From NCBI GenBank assembly GCA_934316845.1, contig CAKRDZ010000058.1, positions 1-7,259 of the forward strand: a DNA stretch of 7,259 bases, given 5' to 3'. Source of the DNA: an uncultured Eubacterium sp. (GTDB taxonomy: Bacteria > Bacillota > Clostridia > Lachnospirales > Lachnospiraceae). Each line of letters begins with the position of its first letter. Position 1 is the first letter of the stretch. This document shows, piece by piece, positions 1 through 6,147 of this stretch. A program made the position numbers and the translations under genes. The notes beneath the pieces are model-generated. The model ran no database searches. It was given only the letters and a program-made list of their open reading frames with translations, and was not told the origin of the DNA.

Positions 1-299
1 TGCACCCCGGAAAGCAGGAAAAACAAGTTATTACAGTGGTGAGTTGCGGATGCGAGATGGGGTCATGCACCCCGGAAAGCAGGAAAAAGCAAGTCGTCCA
101 GAGGTGAGATGCTGATGCAAGGTTGGGTAATGCACCCCGGAAAGCAGGAAAAACAAGTTATTACAGTGGTGAGTTGTCGCCGCGAGATCAGGCGATGTAC
201 CCTGGAAAAAGGAAAAGCAAGTCATTACAGTGGTGAGTCGCCGCCGCGAGATTAGGCGATGCACCCCGGAAAAAGGAAAAACAAGTCATTACAGTGGTG

Positions 300-384
300 C
301 AAGGAAACGCCCCCTCACATACGTTCGTCGGCAGGACGCTACCGGCAATAAAATTGTTGACTAGCGTCAACAAAGCCGGCAGCT
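300..384. repeat. 84-bp insert in repeat unit 5, with hairpin
   Basis: Compared with units 3 and 4, unit 5 is interrupted right after its AGTGGTG and resumes with GTTGCC-ACCGCGAG at 385. The insert contains a perfect palindrome, TTGTTGACTAGCGTCAACAA (354-373; 8-bp arms, 4-nt loop). This is nested in an outer imperfect stem, GCT-A-CCGGC (338-346) against GCCGG-C-AGC (375-383). The first 40 bp of the insert (300-339) recurs at 448-488 in unit 6 with one extra C. There the hairpin part is missing and the sequence goes directly to a GCAGTTGCTACC segment resembling the insert end. The hairpin has therefore been either gained in unit 5 or lost from unit 6. Confidence 0.7.
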
Positions 385-447
385 GTTGCCACCGCGAGAT
401 CAGGCGATGTACCCCGGAAAAAGGAAAAACAAGTCATTACAGAGGTG

Positions 448-488
448 CAAGGAAACGCCCCCCTCACATACGTTCGTCGGCAGGACGC
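448..488. repeat. Second, shorter copy of the 300-339 insert sequence
   Basis: Positions 408-488 repeat 260-339 almost exactly: two substitutions and a one-base C-tract difference. This makes a higher-order direct repeat spaced 148 bp. Similarity breaks off at the GGACGC motif, just where the hairpin of the first copy begins. Confidence 0.75.
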
Positions 489-528
489 CGTGAAAGCAGT
501 TGCTACCCCACCTTTAATCCCTCATCTC

Positions 529-696
529 GCTGTATTTTTGTGGTAACTGTGGTTGTAATTTCTCAATGAGGGATTTAAGACACCGTCGGTGCATAGAGGG
601 CGTGTTTTGCCCTCATGCACCGTTACGTGTGTCTTCTAAGTGCGAACGGTCCCGAATGGGGAAATTACAACCTCAGTTACCATTCAAAAACACCGC
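529..696. other. Long imperfect inverted repeat with internal hairpin (MITE-like element or structured RNA)
   Basis: Positions 541-561 and 662-682 are inverted copies with 20 of 21 bases complementary. Past a two-base bulge (683-684), the stem continues with 529-540 against 685-696 (10 of 12 pairs). Inside is a second structure: AGACAC (578-583) pairs with GTGTCT (629-634), and above it CGGTGCAT-A-GAGGGC (587-601) pairs with GCCCTCATGCACCG (609-622) around a 7-nt GTGTTTT loop, with one bulged A. The two stems are separated by an asymmetric internal loop (about 16 nt left, 27 nt right). I see no transposase gene, clear target-site duplication or T-run terminator next to it. A miniature inverted-repeat element and a 6S-like or other structured RNA are both possible. 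It matches no riboswitch consensus that I know. Of the ~290 bp between the array and the first gene, this element and the promoter below are all I can support. Confidence 0.6.
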
Positions 697-715
697 ACCA
701 AGAATGTATTTTCGA

Positions 716-744
716 TTTACAAAAAGCCAAAAATGTGGTACGCT
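716..744 (+). promoter_or_regulatory. Candidate sigma-A promoter for the hydrolase-led operon
   Basis: TTTACA (716-721; five of six bases match TTGACA) is followed after 17 bp by TACGCT (739-744). A TG at 736-737 supplies an extended -10 (TGgTACGCT). The -10 hexamer itself is weak, with three of six matches. It is well placed for a transcript starting near 751, just downstream of the inverted-repeat element and ahead of the first gene. The call rests on sequence match only. Confidence 0.4.
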
Positions 745-759
745 AGAAAGAGACTTACC

Positions 760-765
760 AAGGAA
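760..765 (+). promoter_or_regulatory. Ribosome binding site ahead of the hydrolase
   Basis: AAGGAA lies 12 nt before the ATG at 778, longer than usual, and only 5 nt before an out-of-frame ATG at 771. The 778 frame has a TAA at 766-768 and no other ATG after it, so 778 is the only ATG available for the full gene. Confidence 0.5.
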
Positions 766-777
766 TAACAATGTGGA

Positions 778-1692
778 ATGGAGCGTGAGGTTTTGGGCAT
801 TCTGACAAAAGTATTTTACAAACAGCGGGAAGATTTTGCGAGGCAGCAAAAAGAGCAGGAAGAGCGGTTTTCGTTTCCGGAGGAAGTAGAAGAAATTACG
901 GATATTGCTTACATAGAAGATGGGAAAAAGGAACATCTGCTCAATGTGTACCGGCCAAAGGAGCGGGGGCAGGAAAAACTGCCGGTGATCGTCAATGTAC
1001 ACGGCGGTGGTATGGTGATCGGAACGAAAGAGTTTAACCGGTATTATTGTGCGGAGTTGGTAAAATTTGGATATCTAGTGTTTTCAGTGGAATATCCGCT
1101 GATCCCGGACTGCATGATTTATGACCAGTTTGAAGCAGTAAGCCGGGCGATGGATATGATTCAGACATTGATCGAACCGTATCACGGAGATGCGGAAAAG
1201 GTTTATGCGGTGGCAGACAGCGGAGGAGCCTGTCTGTTGACGTATGTGACAGCGATGCAGCGGTGCGGTGGACTTGCCAAGGCTGCAGGAGTAACGCCGA
1301 GCGATTTGCCGGTTAAGGCGCTGGGGCTGATCAGTGGAATGTTTTATACGACAAAATTTGATAATATTGGTCTTTTTCTTCCCCGATATCTGTATGGAAA
1401 AGGAGAGCGGAGAAAGGCGTTTAAACCTTATATCAACCCGGAGTGCCCGGAAATTATAAAAGCGCTTCCACCGTGTTACCTGGTGACGAGCAAAGAAGAT
1501 ATGCTGGAGCATTATACGCTGCAGTTTGCCAGGGCATTAAAAGAAAATGGAATGCGTTTCCAGTTGAAAGATTTCCGAAAAGATAAAAAACTCACACACG
1601 CATTTAGTGTGTTTGATCCCTACTTGAAAGAGAGCAGAGAGACAATGAATCAGATGGTGCGTTTCTTTGAAAAAAACGTGATTGGAGGATGA
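778..1692 (+). CDS. Alpha/beta-hydrolase, HSL-type esterase/lipase family
   Basis: This 304-residue protein has the layout of the hormone-sensitive-lipase-like (Abhydrolase_3) carboxylesterases. The oxyanion-hole motif HGGG is at residues 75-78. The nucleophile elbow is ADSGG with Ser148, where most relatives have GDSAGG. The likely acid is Asp241 (in SKEDML) and the base His274 (in LTHAF), giving a complete Ser-Asp-His triad in the right order. There is no signal peptide or membrane segment, so it should act in the cytoplasm on small ester or acyl substrates; the actual substrate is unknown. The charged N-terminal ~40 residues probably form a helical cap. It is the first gene of a tight cluster. 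Its last codons contain the ribosome site of the next gene, 3 bp away, so translation of the two is likely coupled. Family assignment is firm, specificity is not. Confidence 0.88.
   Translation: MEREVLGILTKVFYKQREDFARQQKEQEERFSFPEEVEEITDIAYIEDGKKEHLLNVYRPKERGQEKLPVIVNVHGGGMVIGTKEFNRYYCAELVKFGYLVFSVEYPLIPDCMIYDQFEAVSRAMDMIQTLIEPYHGDAEKVYAVADSGGACLLTYVTAMQRCGGLAKAAGVTPSDLPVKALGLISGMFYTTKFDNIGLFLPRYLYGKGERRKAFKPYINPECPEIIKALPPCYLVTSKEDMLEHYTLQFARALKENGMRFQLKDFRKDKKLTHAFSVFDPYLKESRETMNQMVRFFEKNVIGG
1684..1688 (+). promoter_or_regulatory. GGAGG ribosome binding site inside the end of the hydrolase gene
   Basis: GGAGG sits 7 nt before the ATG at 1696 and lies within the last codons of the upstream gene, whose TGA is at 1690-1692. 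This arrangement fits translational coupling. Confidence 0.75.
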
Positions 1693-1695
1693 CAG

Positions 1696-3780
1696 ATGAA
1701 TTACGACGAAAATGTATTTAAAGCAAAAGCAAATCAGAGAGCAAGAAAGATCTGGCTTATTTTTGCCTTGTTATTGACAGCGAACTATGGTTCGGATACT
1801 TCGAAAGGCATCCGCAGCGGCCCGTATTTTCTGACCTTTGTACTGCTTTGCTGGATCCCGTTTTTTGTGGGACAGATCCTTTTGAAAGTGAAAGGAATGG
1901 CAACCGATCATTATAAATATGAAATTGCGATCGGATATGGTATTTTTTATACCTTTGTAATCTGTACAACACCTTCCCATATCGCATTTACGTACATACT
2001 GCCGGTTACCAGTCTGCTTGTGCTGTATAAAAACCGGACATTTATGATTCAATGCGGCGTCCTCAATACGATCATCATTATCGTGAGCGCCGTCATAAAA
2101 TACAGCAATGGTTTGAATACGGAGAATGATATTAAAGAATACAGTTTGCAGGTTTCCTGTATCATCCTGTGTTATATTTGCTATGTTATGTCCATCCGCC
2201 ATTTGAACGAATCCGATGGAGCGATGCTTGACAGTGTAAAATCCGACCTCAAACGTGTCGTTACGACAGTAGATAAAGTCAAGATTGCGAGCAATACGAT
2301 CGTAGACGGTGTGGCGGTAGTGCGTGAACTTGCAGCCGAAAATAAACACGGCGCGGACATGGTTGTTATGGGAATGAACGAATTGACGGACAACAATCAT
2401 ACGCTGCAGGAAAGAACGCAGTCCTCCCAGAATATGACAGAGACGATCAATACGCAGGTACAGAATGTGGCAGGATTGATCGGAGACATGGTAGATCTTG
2501 TCCACGAATCGGTGGAACATGCCAATGCCAGTCAGGAAGATCTGGAAAATGTAATCACAACGACAAAACATATGTCAGAACTTTCTACAGAAGTAGAAGA
2601 AGTGCTGCATCATTTCAGCTCGCAGTTTGAAATGGTAAAAGAGGAAACCGGGACGATCGAGCGGATTTCCAATCAGACCAACCTGCTTGCGCTCAACGCG
2701 TCCATTGAGGCGGCGAGAGCCGGCGAGGGCGGCAGAGGTTTTGCTGTCGTGGCAGAGCAGATCCGTGTGCTCAGTACAGAGACACAGACATCTTCGGGAC
2801 AGATCCAGGAAGCACTTGAGCATCTGGAAAAGACATCTGCTCATATGACAGAGGCGATTCAGAAAACACTGGAACTGATTCAGATATCGCTTGAAAAAGT
2901 AAACCAGACCAATCAGAGTGTCGAGAAGATCACAGCGGATTCCGGTCAGTTGGGAAGACACATCGAGGTCATCGATTCGGCGATGAAAGAAGTGGAAAAA
3001 TCCAACACACATCTTGTGGAAAATATGGAACAGGTTTCCGGCGTAGTGGAGACAATGACCGAGCGCATCGATCATTCGGATGAGACGACCAAGACGATGC
3101 TCAGTAAATACGCAGAAACGGCATTGAACATCGACAGCATTGAGCACGTCGTGGAAAATCTGATGACAGAACTTGGAATCGGCGGATTTATGGGTGTCGA
3201 AGACTTAAAGAGCGGCATGAAAGTAATGCTTATCTCACATCCGGAAGAGGGTGAGCCGGAAGAATACCACGGCGAACTGGTGGAAAGCCACGAAGACGGA
3301 CTTTTGGTGTCCTGCGCGCAGACAATTCCAATAAATCAAAAAATGCTTGGTGGCGAGATGCAGATTACGGTCGGCAATATTTTGTACTGCTGGGACAGCG
3401 TCGAGATCATGAAGCAGTCAGAGCACTATAAAGTGCGGTTTGCTTCCCGTCCAAAGATTTATAACCGTCGTAAATATCCACGTCTTGACATTGCATTCAA
3501 ATGTCAGATTCTGGATAAAGAATCCGGTGAGACCTTTGACGGAAATATGGAAAATATCAGCGCCAACGGATTTGCTTTTTCCTCAAAGAATTCATTCTTC
3601 AGCGAGGCAAAAGGAAAAGAGATTGTGATTACCATACCGAATTTTGAACTGAAAGACCAGCGGCGCCTGGAAGGACGTATATTACGTTGTTCTGACAACG
3701 AAGGAACGTATATCGTCGGCTGCCAGATGCCGGAAGATAATTACGAGATCATGCAGTATGTCAACAATGCCATGGCATAA
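1696..3780 (+). CDS. Membrane methyl-accepting chemotaxis-type receptor with C-terminal PilZN-PilZ (cyclic-di-GMP) module
   Basis: The 694-residue protein has three parts. Residues ~18-166 hold about six hydrophobic segments (near 18-30, 44-64, 76-90, 94-111, 117-135, 150-166), with no large extracellular ligand domain and no recognisable HAMP. Residues ~178-495 are a long antiparallel coiled coil. The conserved chemoreceptor tip lies around 321-352 (QTNLLALNASIEAARAGE, then GRGFAVVAEQIR), with arms of nearly equal length on both sides. This is the part that normally contacts CheA and CheW. Residues ~503-585 resemble the YcgR-type PilZN domain, and ~590-690 are PilZ. Both c-di-GMP motifs are intact: RxxxR (R592-R596 in RRKYPR) and NxSxxG (N620-G625, NISANG). 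The likely role is a membrane-anchored receptor that links cyclic-di-GMP level to the chemotaxis or motor machinery. Chemoreceptor-PilZ fusions are known, for example Tlp1 of Azospirillum brasilense, but the PilZN addition is less usual. No che or flagellar genes are in view. Confidence 0.9.
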   Translation: MNYDENVFKAKANQRARKIWLIFALLLTANYGSDTSKGIRSGPYFLTFVLLCWIPFFVGQILLKVKGMATDHYKYEIAIGYGIFYTFVICTTPSHIAFTYILPVTSLLVLYKNRTFMIQCGVLNTIIIIVSAVIKYSNGLNTENDIKEYSLQVSCIILCYICYVMSIRHLNESDGAMLDSVKSDLKRVVTTVDKVKIASNTIVDGVAVVRELAAENKHGADMVVMGMNELTDNNHTLQERTQSSQNMTETINTQVQNVAGLIGDMVDLVHESVEHANASQEDLENVITTTKHMSELSTEVEEVLHHFSSQFEMVKEETGTIERISNQTNLLALNASIEAARAGEGGRGFAVVAEQIRVLSTETQTSSGQIQEALEHLEKTSAHMTEAIQKTLELIQISLEKVNQTNQSVEKITADSGQLGRHIEVIDSAMKEVEKSNTHLVENMEQVSGVVETMTERIDHSDETTKTMLSKYAETALNIDSIEHVVENLMTELGIGGFMGVEDLKSGMKVMLISHPEEGEPEEYHGELVESHEDGLLVSCAQTIPINQKMLGGEMQITVGNILYCWDSVEIMKQSEHYKVRFASRPKIYNRRKYPRLDIAFKCQILDKESGETFDGNMENISANGFAFSSKNSFFSEAKGKEIVITIPNFELKDQRRLEGRILRCSDNEGTYIVGCQMPEDNYEIMQYVNNAMA

Positions 3781-3795
3781 GAAAGGAAGGACATC

Positions 3796-4980
3796 ATGAT
3801 ATCAGAACAGATGCAGCAGTTAGTAAAAGGAAGTTCTGTGATCCGCGCCATGTTTGAAGAAGGAAAGATCATGGCGAAAAAGTACGGAGCAGAAAATGTA
3901 TATGATTTCAGTTTGGGAAATCCAAGTGTGGAGCCGCCGGCACAGGTAAAGCAGGCGATGATCGATGTATTGGAGCAGGAGGCACCGGGGTACGTTCATG
4001 GGTATATGAGCAATTCCGGTTACGAGGAAGTCCGTGCCGCCATCGCAGATCATCTGAATGCGCAGTTTGATACACATTTTCATGAGGAAAATATCGTTAT
4101 GACCGTAGGTGCCGCCGGAGGACTCAATGTCGCGTTGAAAACACTGCTGAATCCGGGGGATGAAGTGATCGTATTTGCTCCGTATTTTGGAGAGTACAAT
4201 AATTATGTGGCAAATTATGGTGGAAAAATCGTTGTGATCTCACCGGATACGACGACATTTATGCCAAAATTAGACGAATTAAAGCAGAAAATAACGGCAA
4301 AGACCAAAGCGGTCATTATCAATACACCAAACAATCCTACAGGTGTAGTATATTCGGAAAAAGTATTGCAGGATCTGGCGGATGTGCTGGAGGACAGGCA
4401 GAACGAATTTGGTACGGACATTTACCTGATTTCCGATGAACCTTACCGTGAACTCGTTTACGGAGGTGTGGAAGTGCCATATGTGACCAAATATTATGCC
4501 AATACGATCGTTGGCTATTCTTACAGCAAGTCGCTGTCTCTGCCGGGAGAGCGTATCGGCTACCTGGTACTGCCGGATGAAATGGCAGATGCCGAAGATG
4601 TGATCGGCGCAGCCAATGTGGCGACCCGTATTCTCGGCTTTGTCAATGCACCGTCGCTTCAGCAGCTGACGATCGCGCGTTGTCTGGATGCCGGCGTGGA
4701 TGTGGAAATTTATGATAAAAACCGCCGGCTTTTGGTTGAAAACCTGCGCAAATTCGGGTTTGAATGTGCCAGCCCGGATGGTGCGTTTTATCTGTTTGCA
4801 AAGACGCTGGAAGAGGATGACAAAGCATTTGTGGCAAGAGCCAAAGAAGAACACCTTCTCCTGGTGCCGGGAAGTTCCTTTGCCTGTCCTGGGTATGTCC
4901 GTATCGCGTATTGTGTAGATTATGATATGATAAAGAGATCGCTGCCGGCATTTGAGCGGCTGGCAGAAAGTTATAAATAA
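3796..4980 (+). CDS. Pyridoxal-phosphate aminotransferase, class I/II (aspartate-aminotransferase-like)
   Basis: This 394-residue protein is a full-length fold-type I aminotransferase. The PLP-binding residues are visible: Asn180 in NTPNNPTG (176-183), Asp214 and Tyr217 in SDEPYRE, the Schiff-base Lys245 in SYSKSLSLPGERIGY, and Arg253 in the same motif. Arg369 in YVRIAY is the usual clamp for the substrate carboxylate. It should be a cytoplasmic enzyme moving an amino group between an amino acid and a 2-oxo acid. An acidic or aromatic substrate is plausible but cannot be fixed from sequence. The start at 3796 is supported by AAGGAAGG at 3783-3790, 5 nt upstream. It follows the receptor gene by 15 bp and precedes a second aminotransferase by 12 bp, so co-transcription is very likely. 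Confidence 0.9.
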   Translation: MISEQMQQLVKGSSVIRAMFEEGKIMAKKYGAENVYDFSLGNPSVEPPAQVKQAMIDVLEQEAPGYVHGYMSNSGYEEVRAAIADHLNAQFDTHFHEENIVMTVGAAGGLNVALKTLLNPGDEVIVFAPYFGEYNNYVANYGGKIVVISPDTTTFMPKLDELKQKITAKTKAVIINTPNNPTGVVYSEKVLQDLADVLEDRQNEFGTDIYLISDEPYRELVYGGVEVPYVTKYYANTIVGYSYSKSLSLPGERIGYLVLPDEMADAEDVIGAANVATRILGFVNAPSLQQLTIARCLDAGVDVEIYDKNRRLLVENLRKFGFECASPDGAFYLFAKTLEEDDKAFVARAKEEHLLLVPGSSFACPGYVRIAYCVDYDMIKRSLPAFERLAESYK

Positions 4981-4982
4981 AT

Positions 4983-4987
4983 GGAGG
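4983..4987 (+). promoter_or_regulatory. GGAGG ribosome site that sets the hisC-like start
   Basis: An ATG occurs at 4981, directly after the upstream stop, but the only Shine-Dalgarno sequence is the GGAGG just inside it. It lies 5 nt before ATG 4993 and 2 nt before ATG 4990. Position 4993 is therefore the best start, and the ORF beginning at 4981 is four codons too long. Confidence 0.7.
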
Positions 4988-4992
4988 CTATG

Positions 4993-6060
4993 ATGAGTAA
5001 TGAGATGAAATGGGCAAAAAATGTCCGCAAAGTAACCCCGTATGTGCCGGGCGAACAGCCGAAGCAGACCAATATCATTAAATTGAATACCAATGAAAAT
5101 CCATATCCGCCGTCACCGAAAGTATTTGACGAGCATGGAAAAGTAAATGTGTCGAGATTTTCCCTCTATCCGGATCCGTCGGCCTCTCTCCTGGTAGAAG
5201 CACTGGCAAAATACCACGGGATCGGAGCAGATCAGGTATTTACCGGGGTGGGATCGGACGATGTACTTGCGCTCGCCTTTTTAACCTTTTTCAACTCGGA
5301 TACGCCGATTCTTTTTCCGGATATCACCTACTCGTTTTATCCGGTCTGGGCAGAGGTGTACCGCATTCCGTATGAATGCCCGCTGCTGCAGGAAGATTTT
5401 ACAATAAATGTAAATGACTATAAAAAGAAAAATGGCGGCGTCGTGATCGCCAATCCGAATGCACCGACCTCAATCGCGCTGGGCATCTCCCAGGTCGAAG
5501 AGATCATTGCAGCCAATCCGGAAGTTGTCGTCATCATTGATGAAGCCTATGTGGATTTTGGCGGAGAAAGTGTGCTGCCGTTGATTGACAAATACGACAA
5601 CCTTCTTGTCGTGCGTACGTACTCCAAATCACGTTCGATGGCGGGGATGCGTATCGGTTATGCCATGGGAAATCCGGCGTTGATCCAGGCAATGAAGGAT
5701 GTGAAGGAATCCATCAATTCCTATACGATGAATACGGAGTCCATCCTGATTGGAGCAGCTTCCCTTGAAGACGAGGAGTATTTCCGGAAAAATATTAAGA
5801 AAGTTATGGATACACGTGCAAAGACAAAAAAAGAACTGGAAAAAATTGGATTTGACGTAAAAGAATCCTGCACCAATTTCCTCTTTGCAGGGCACAAGGA
5901 TGTTCCGGCAAAAGAAATATTTGAAAAACTCCGTGCAAAAGGTATTTTTGTACGCTATTTTGATAAACCGCGTATCAACAACTATCTTCGTATCACCATC
6001 GGTACGGAGGAACAGATGGAATGCTTCTTAAAAGAAGTAAAGGAGATTCTGGCGCAGTAA
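4993..6060 (+). CDS. hisC: Histidinol-phosphate aminotransferase family (HisC-like)
   Basis: The protein is 355 residues from the start at 4993, the usual HisC length. It shows the family pattern: NTNENPYPPSP near the N-terminus; FTGVGSDDVLALAF in the PLP phosphate-binding region; NPNAPT with Asn156; IIDEAYVDF with Asp183; YSKSRSMAGMRIGY with Schiff-base Lys212 and Arg220; and NYLRITIG with Arg333 near the C-terminus. HisC converts imidazole-acetol phosphate plus glutamate to histidinol phosphate plus 2-oxoglutarate in histidine synthesis. HisC-like enzymes in Firmicutes often also transaminate aromatic amino acids. No other his gene is present, and the gene follows another aminotransferase by 12 bp. 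It may therefore be a stand-alone histidine enzyme or an aromatic aminotransferase. The family call is firm, the physiological substrate is open. Confidence 0.87.
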   Translation: MSNEMKWAKNVRKVTPYVPGEQPKQTNIIKLNTNENPYPPSPKVFDEHGKVNVSRFSLYPDPSASLLVEALAKYHGIGADQVFTGVGSDDVLALAFLTFFNSDTPILFPDITYSFYPVWAEVYRIPYECPLLQEDFTINVNDYKKKNGGVVIANPNAPTSIALGISQVEEIIAANPEVVVIIDEAYVDFGGESVLPLIDKYDNLLVVRTYSKSRSMAGMRIGYAMGNPALIQAMKDVKESINSYTMNTESILIGAASLEDEEYFRKNIKKVMDTRAKTKKELEKIGFDVKESCTNFLFAGHKDVPAKEIFEKLRAKGIFVRYFDKPRINNYLRITIGTEEQMECFLKEVKEILAQ

Positions 6061-6136
6061 GACCGGAAATACATCGCTGAGGCCGGGCACACATCGCATT
6101 TTCTTTCATAGGATAATACTAAGATGTTACCCGAAT

Positions 6137-6140
6137 GGAG
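6137..6140 (+). promoter_or_regulatory. Ribosome site supporting the internal GH25 start
   Basis: GGAG lies 7 nt before ATG 6148. The upstream in-frame ATG at 6124 has only AGGA (6110-6113) at a 10-nt distance. The 6148 start is slightly favoured. Confidence 0.45.
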
Positions 6141-6147
6141 AAAAGAG

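Larger units (their letters stand above)
1..490. repeat. Degenerate tandem array, ~65-bp unit, at least six units
   Basis: Units begin with TG(C/T)ACCC(C/T)GGAAA at 1, 66, 131, 196, 260 and 408, giving periods of 65, 65, 65, 64 and 148 bp. The long fifth unit carries an extra 84 bp. The first ~45 bp of each unit is well conserved (units 1 and 3 share their first 46 bases), while the remaining ~20 bp drifts around a GCGAGAT(C/T)AGGCGA theme. In units 3 and 4 this part can form a short TCGCC/GGCGA stem (177-195, 238-259). A 65-bp period is not a multiple of three, so open frames here read each unit in a different frame and are unlikely to be coding. The array starts at a unit boundary at the window edge and probably continues to the left. 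It looks like a non-coding VNTR or dispersed genomic repeat. I cannot name a family. Confidence 0.85.

Noticed and set aside
31..373. Minus-strand small ORFs of 77 and 61 codons across the repeats
   Set aside because: The 65-bp period shifts frame at every unit, so the same motif appears in different frames. There is no ribosome site and no known protein pattern.
354..373. Rex-type operator (TTGTTGA...TCAACAA)
   Set aside because: The half-sites resemble TTGTTAA/TTAACAA, but the spacing is six instead of four and the site is inside a repeat, about 400 bp from any gene. It reads better as a hairpin.
1..490. CRISPR array
   Set aside because: The 65-bp period superficially gives repeat plus spacer, but the variable parts are related to each other (GCGAGAT-AGGCGA theme), the units drift, and there are no cas genes.
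516..777. Known riboswitch before the hydrolase
   Set aside because: I looked for TPP, SAM, FMN, purine, cobalamin, c-di-GMP, ZTP, fluoride and T-box core sequences and saw none. The structure is reported as unassigned.
294..805. Plus-strand small ORFs (294-569 and 566-805)
   Set aside because: They run through the tandem repeats, the inverted-repeat element and the candidate promoter, end inside the hydrolase gene, and show no protein-like composition.
1771..3147. Long antisense ORFs (266 and 190 codons) opposite the receptor gene
   Set aside because: They are shadows of a clear chemoreceptor gene: no domain pattern, Cys/His-rich composition typical of antisense reading, and no ribosome sites.
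4279..4951. Antisense ORFs opposite the aminotransferase gene
   Set aside because: The plus-strand frame contains all PLP-enzyme motifs. The antisense frames have none.
6061..6123. Terminator or clear promoter between hisC and the GH25 gene
   Set aside because: There is no stem with a T-run. GATAAT at 6112-6117 looks like a -10, but no -35 match is found 16-18 bp upstream.
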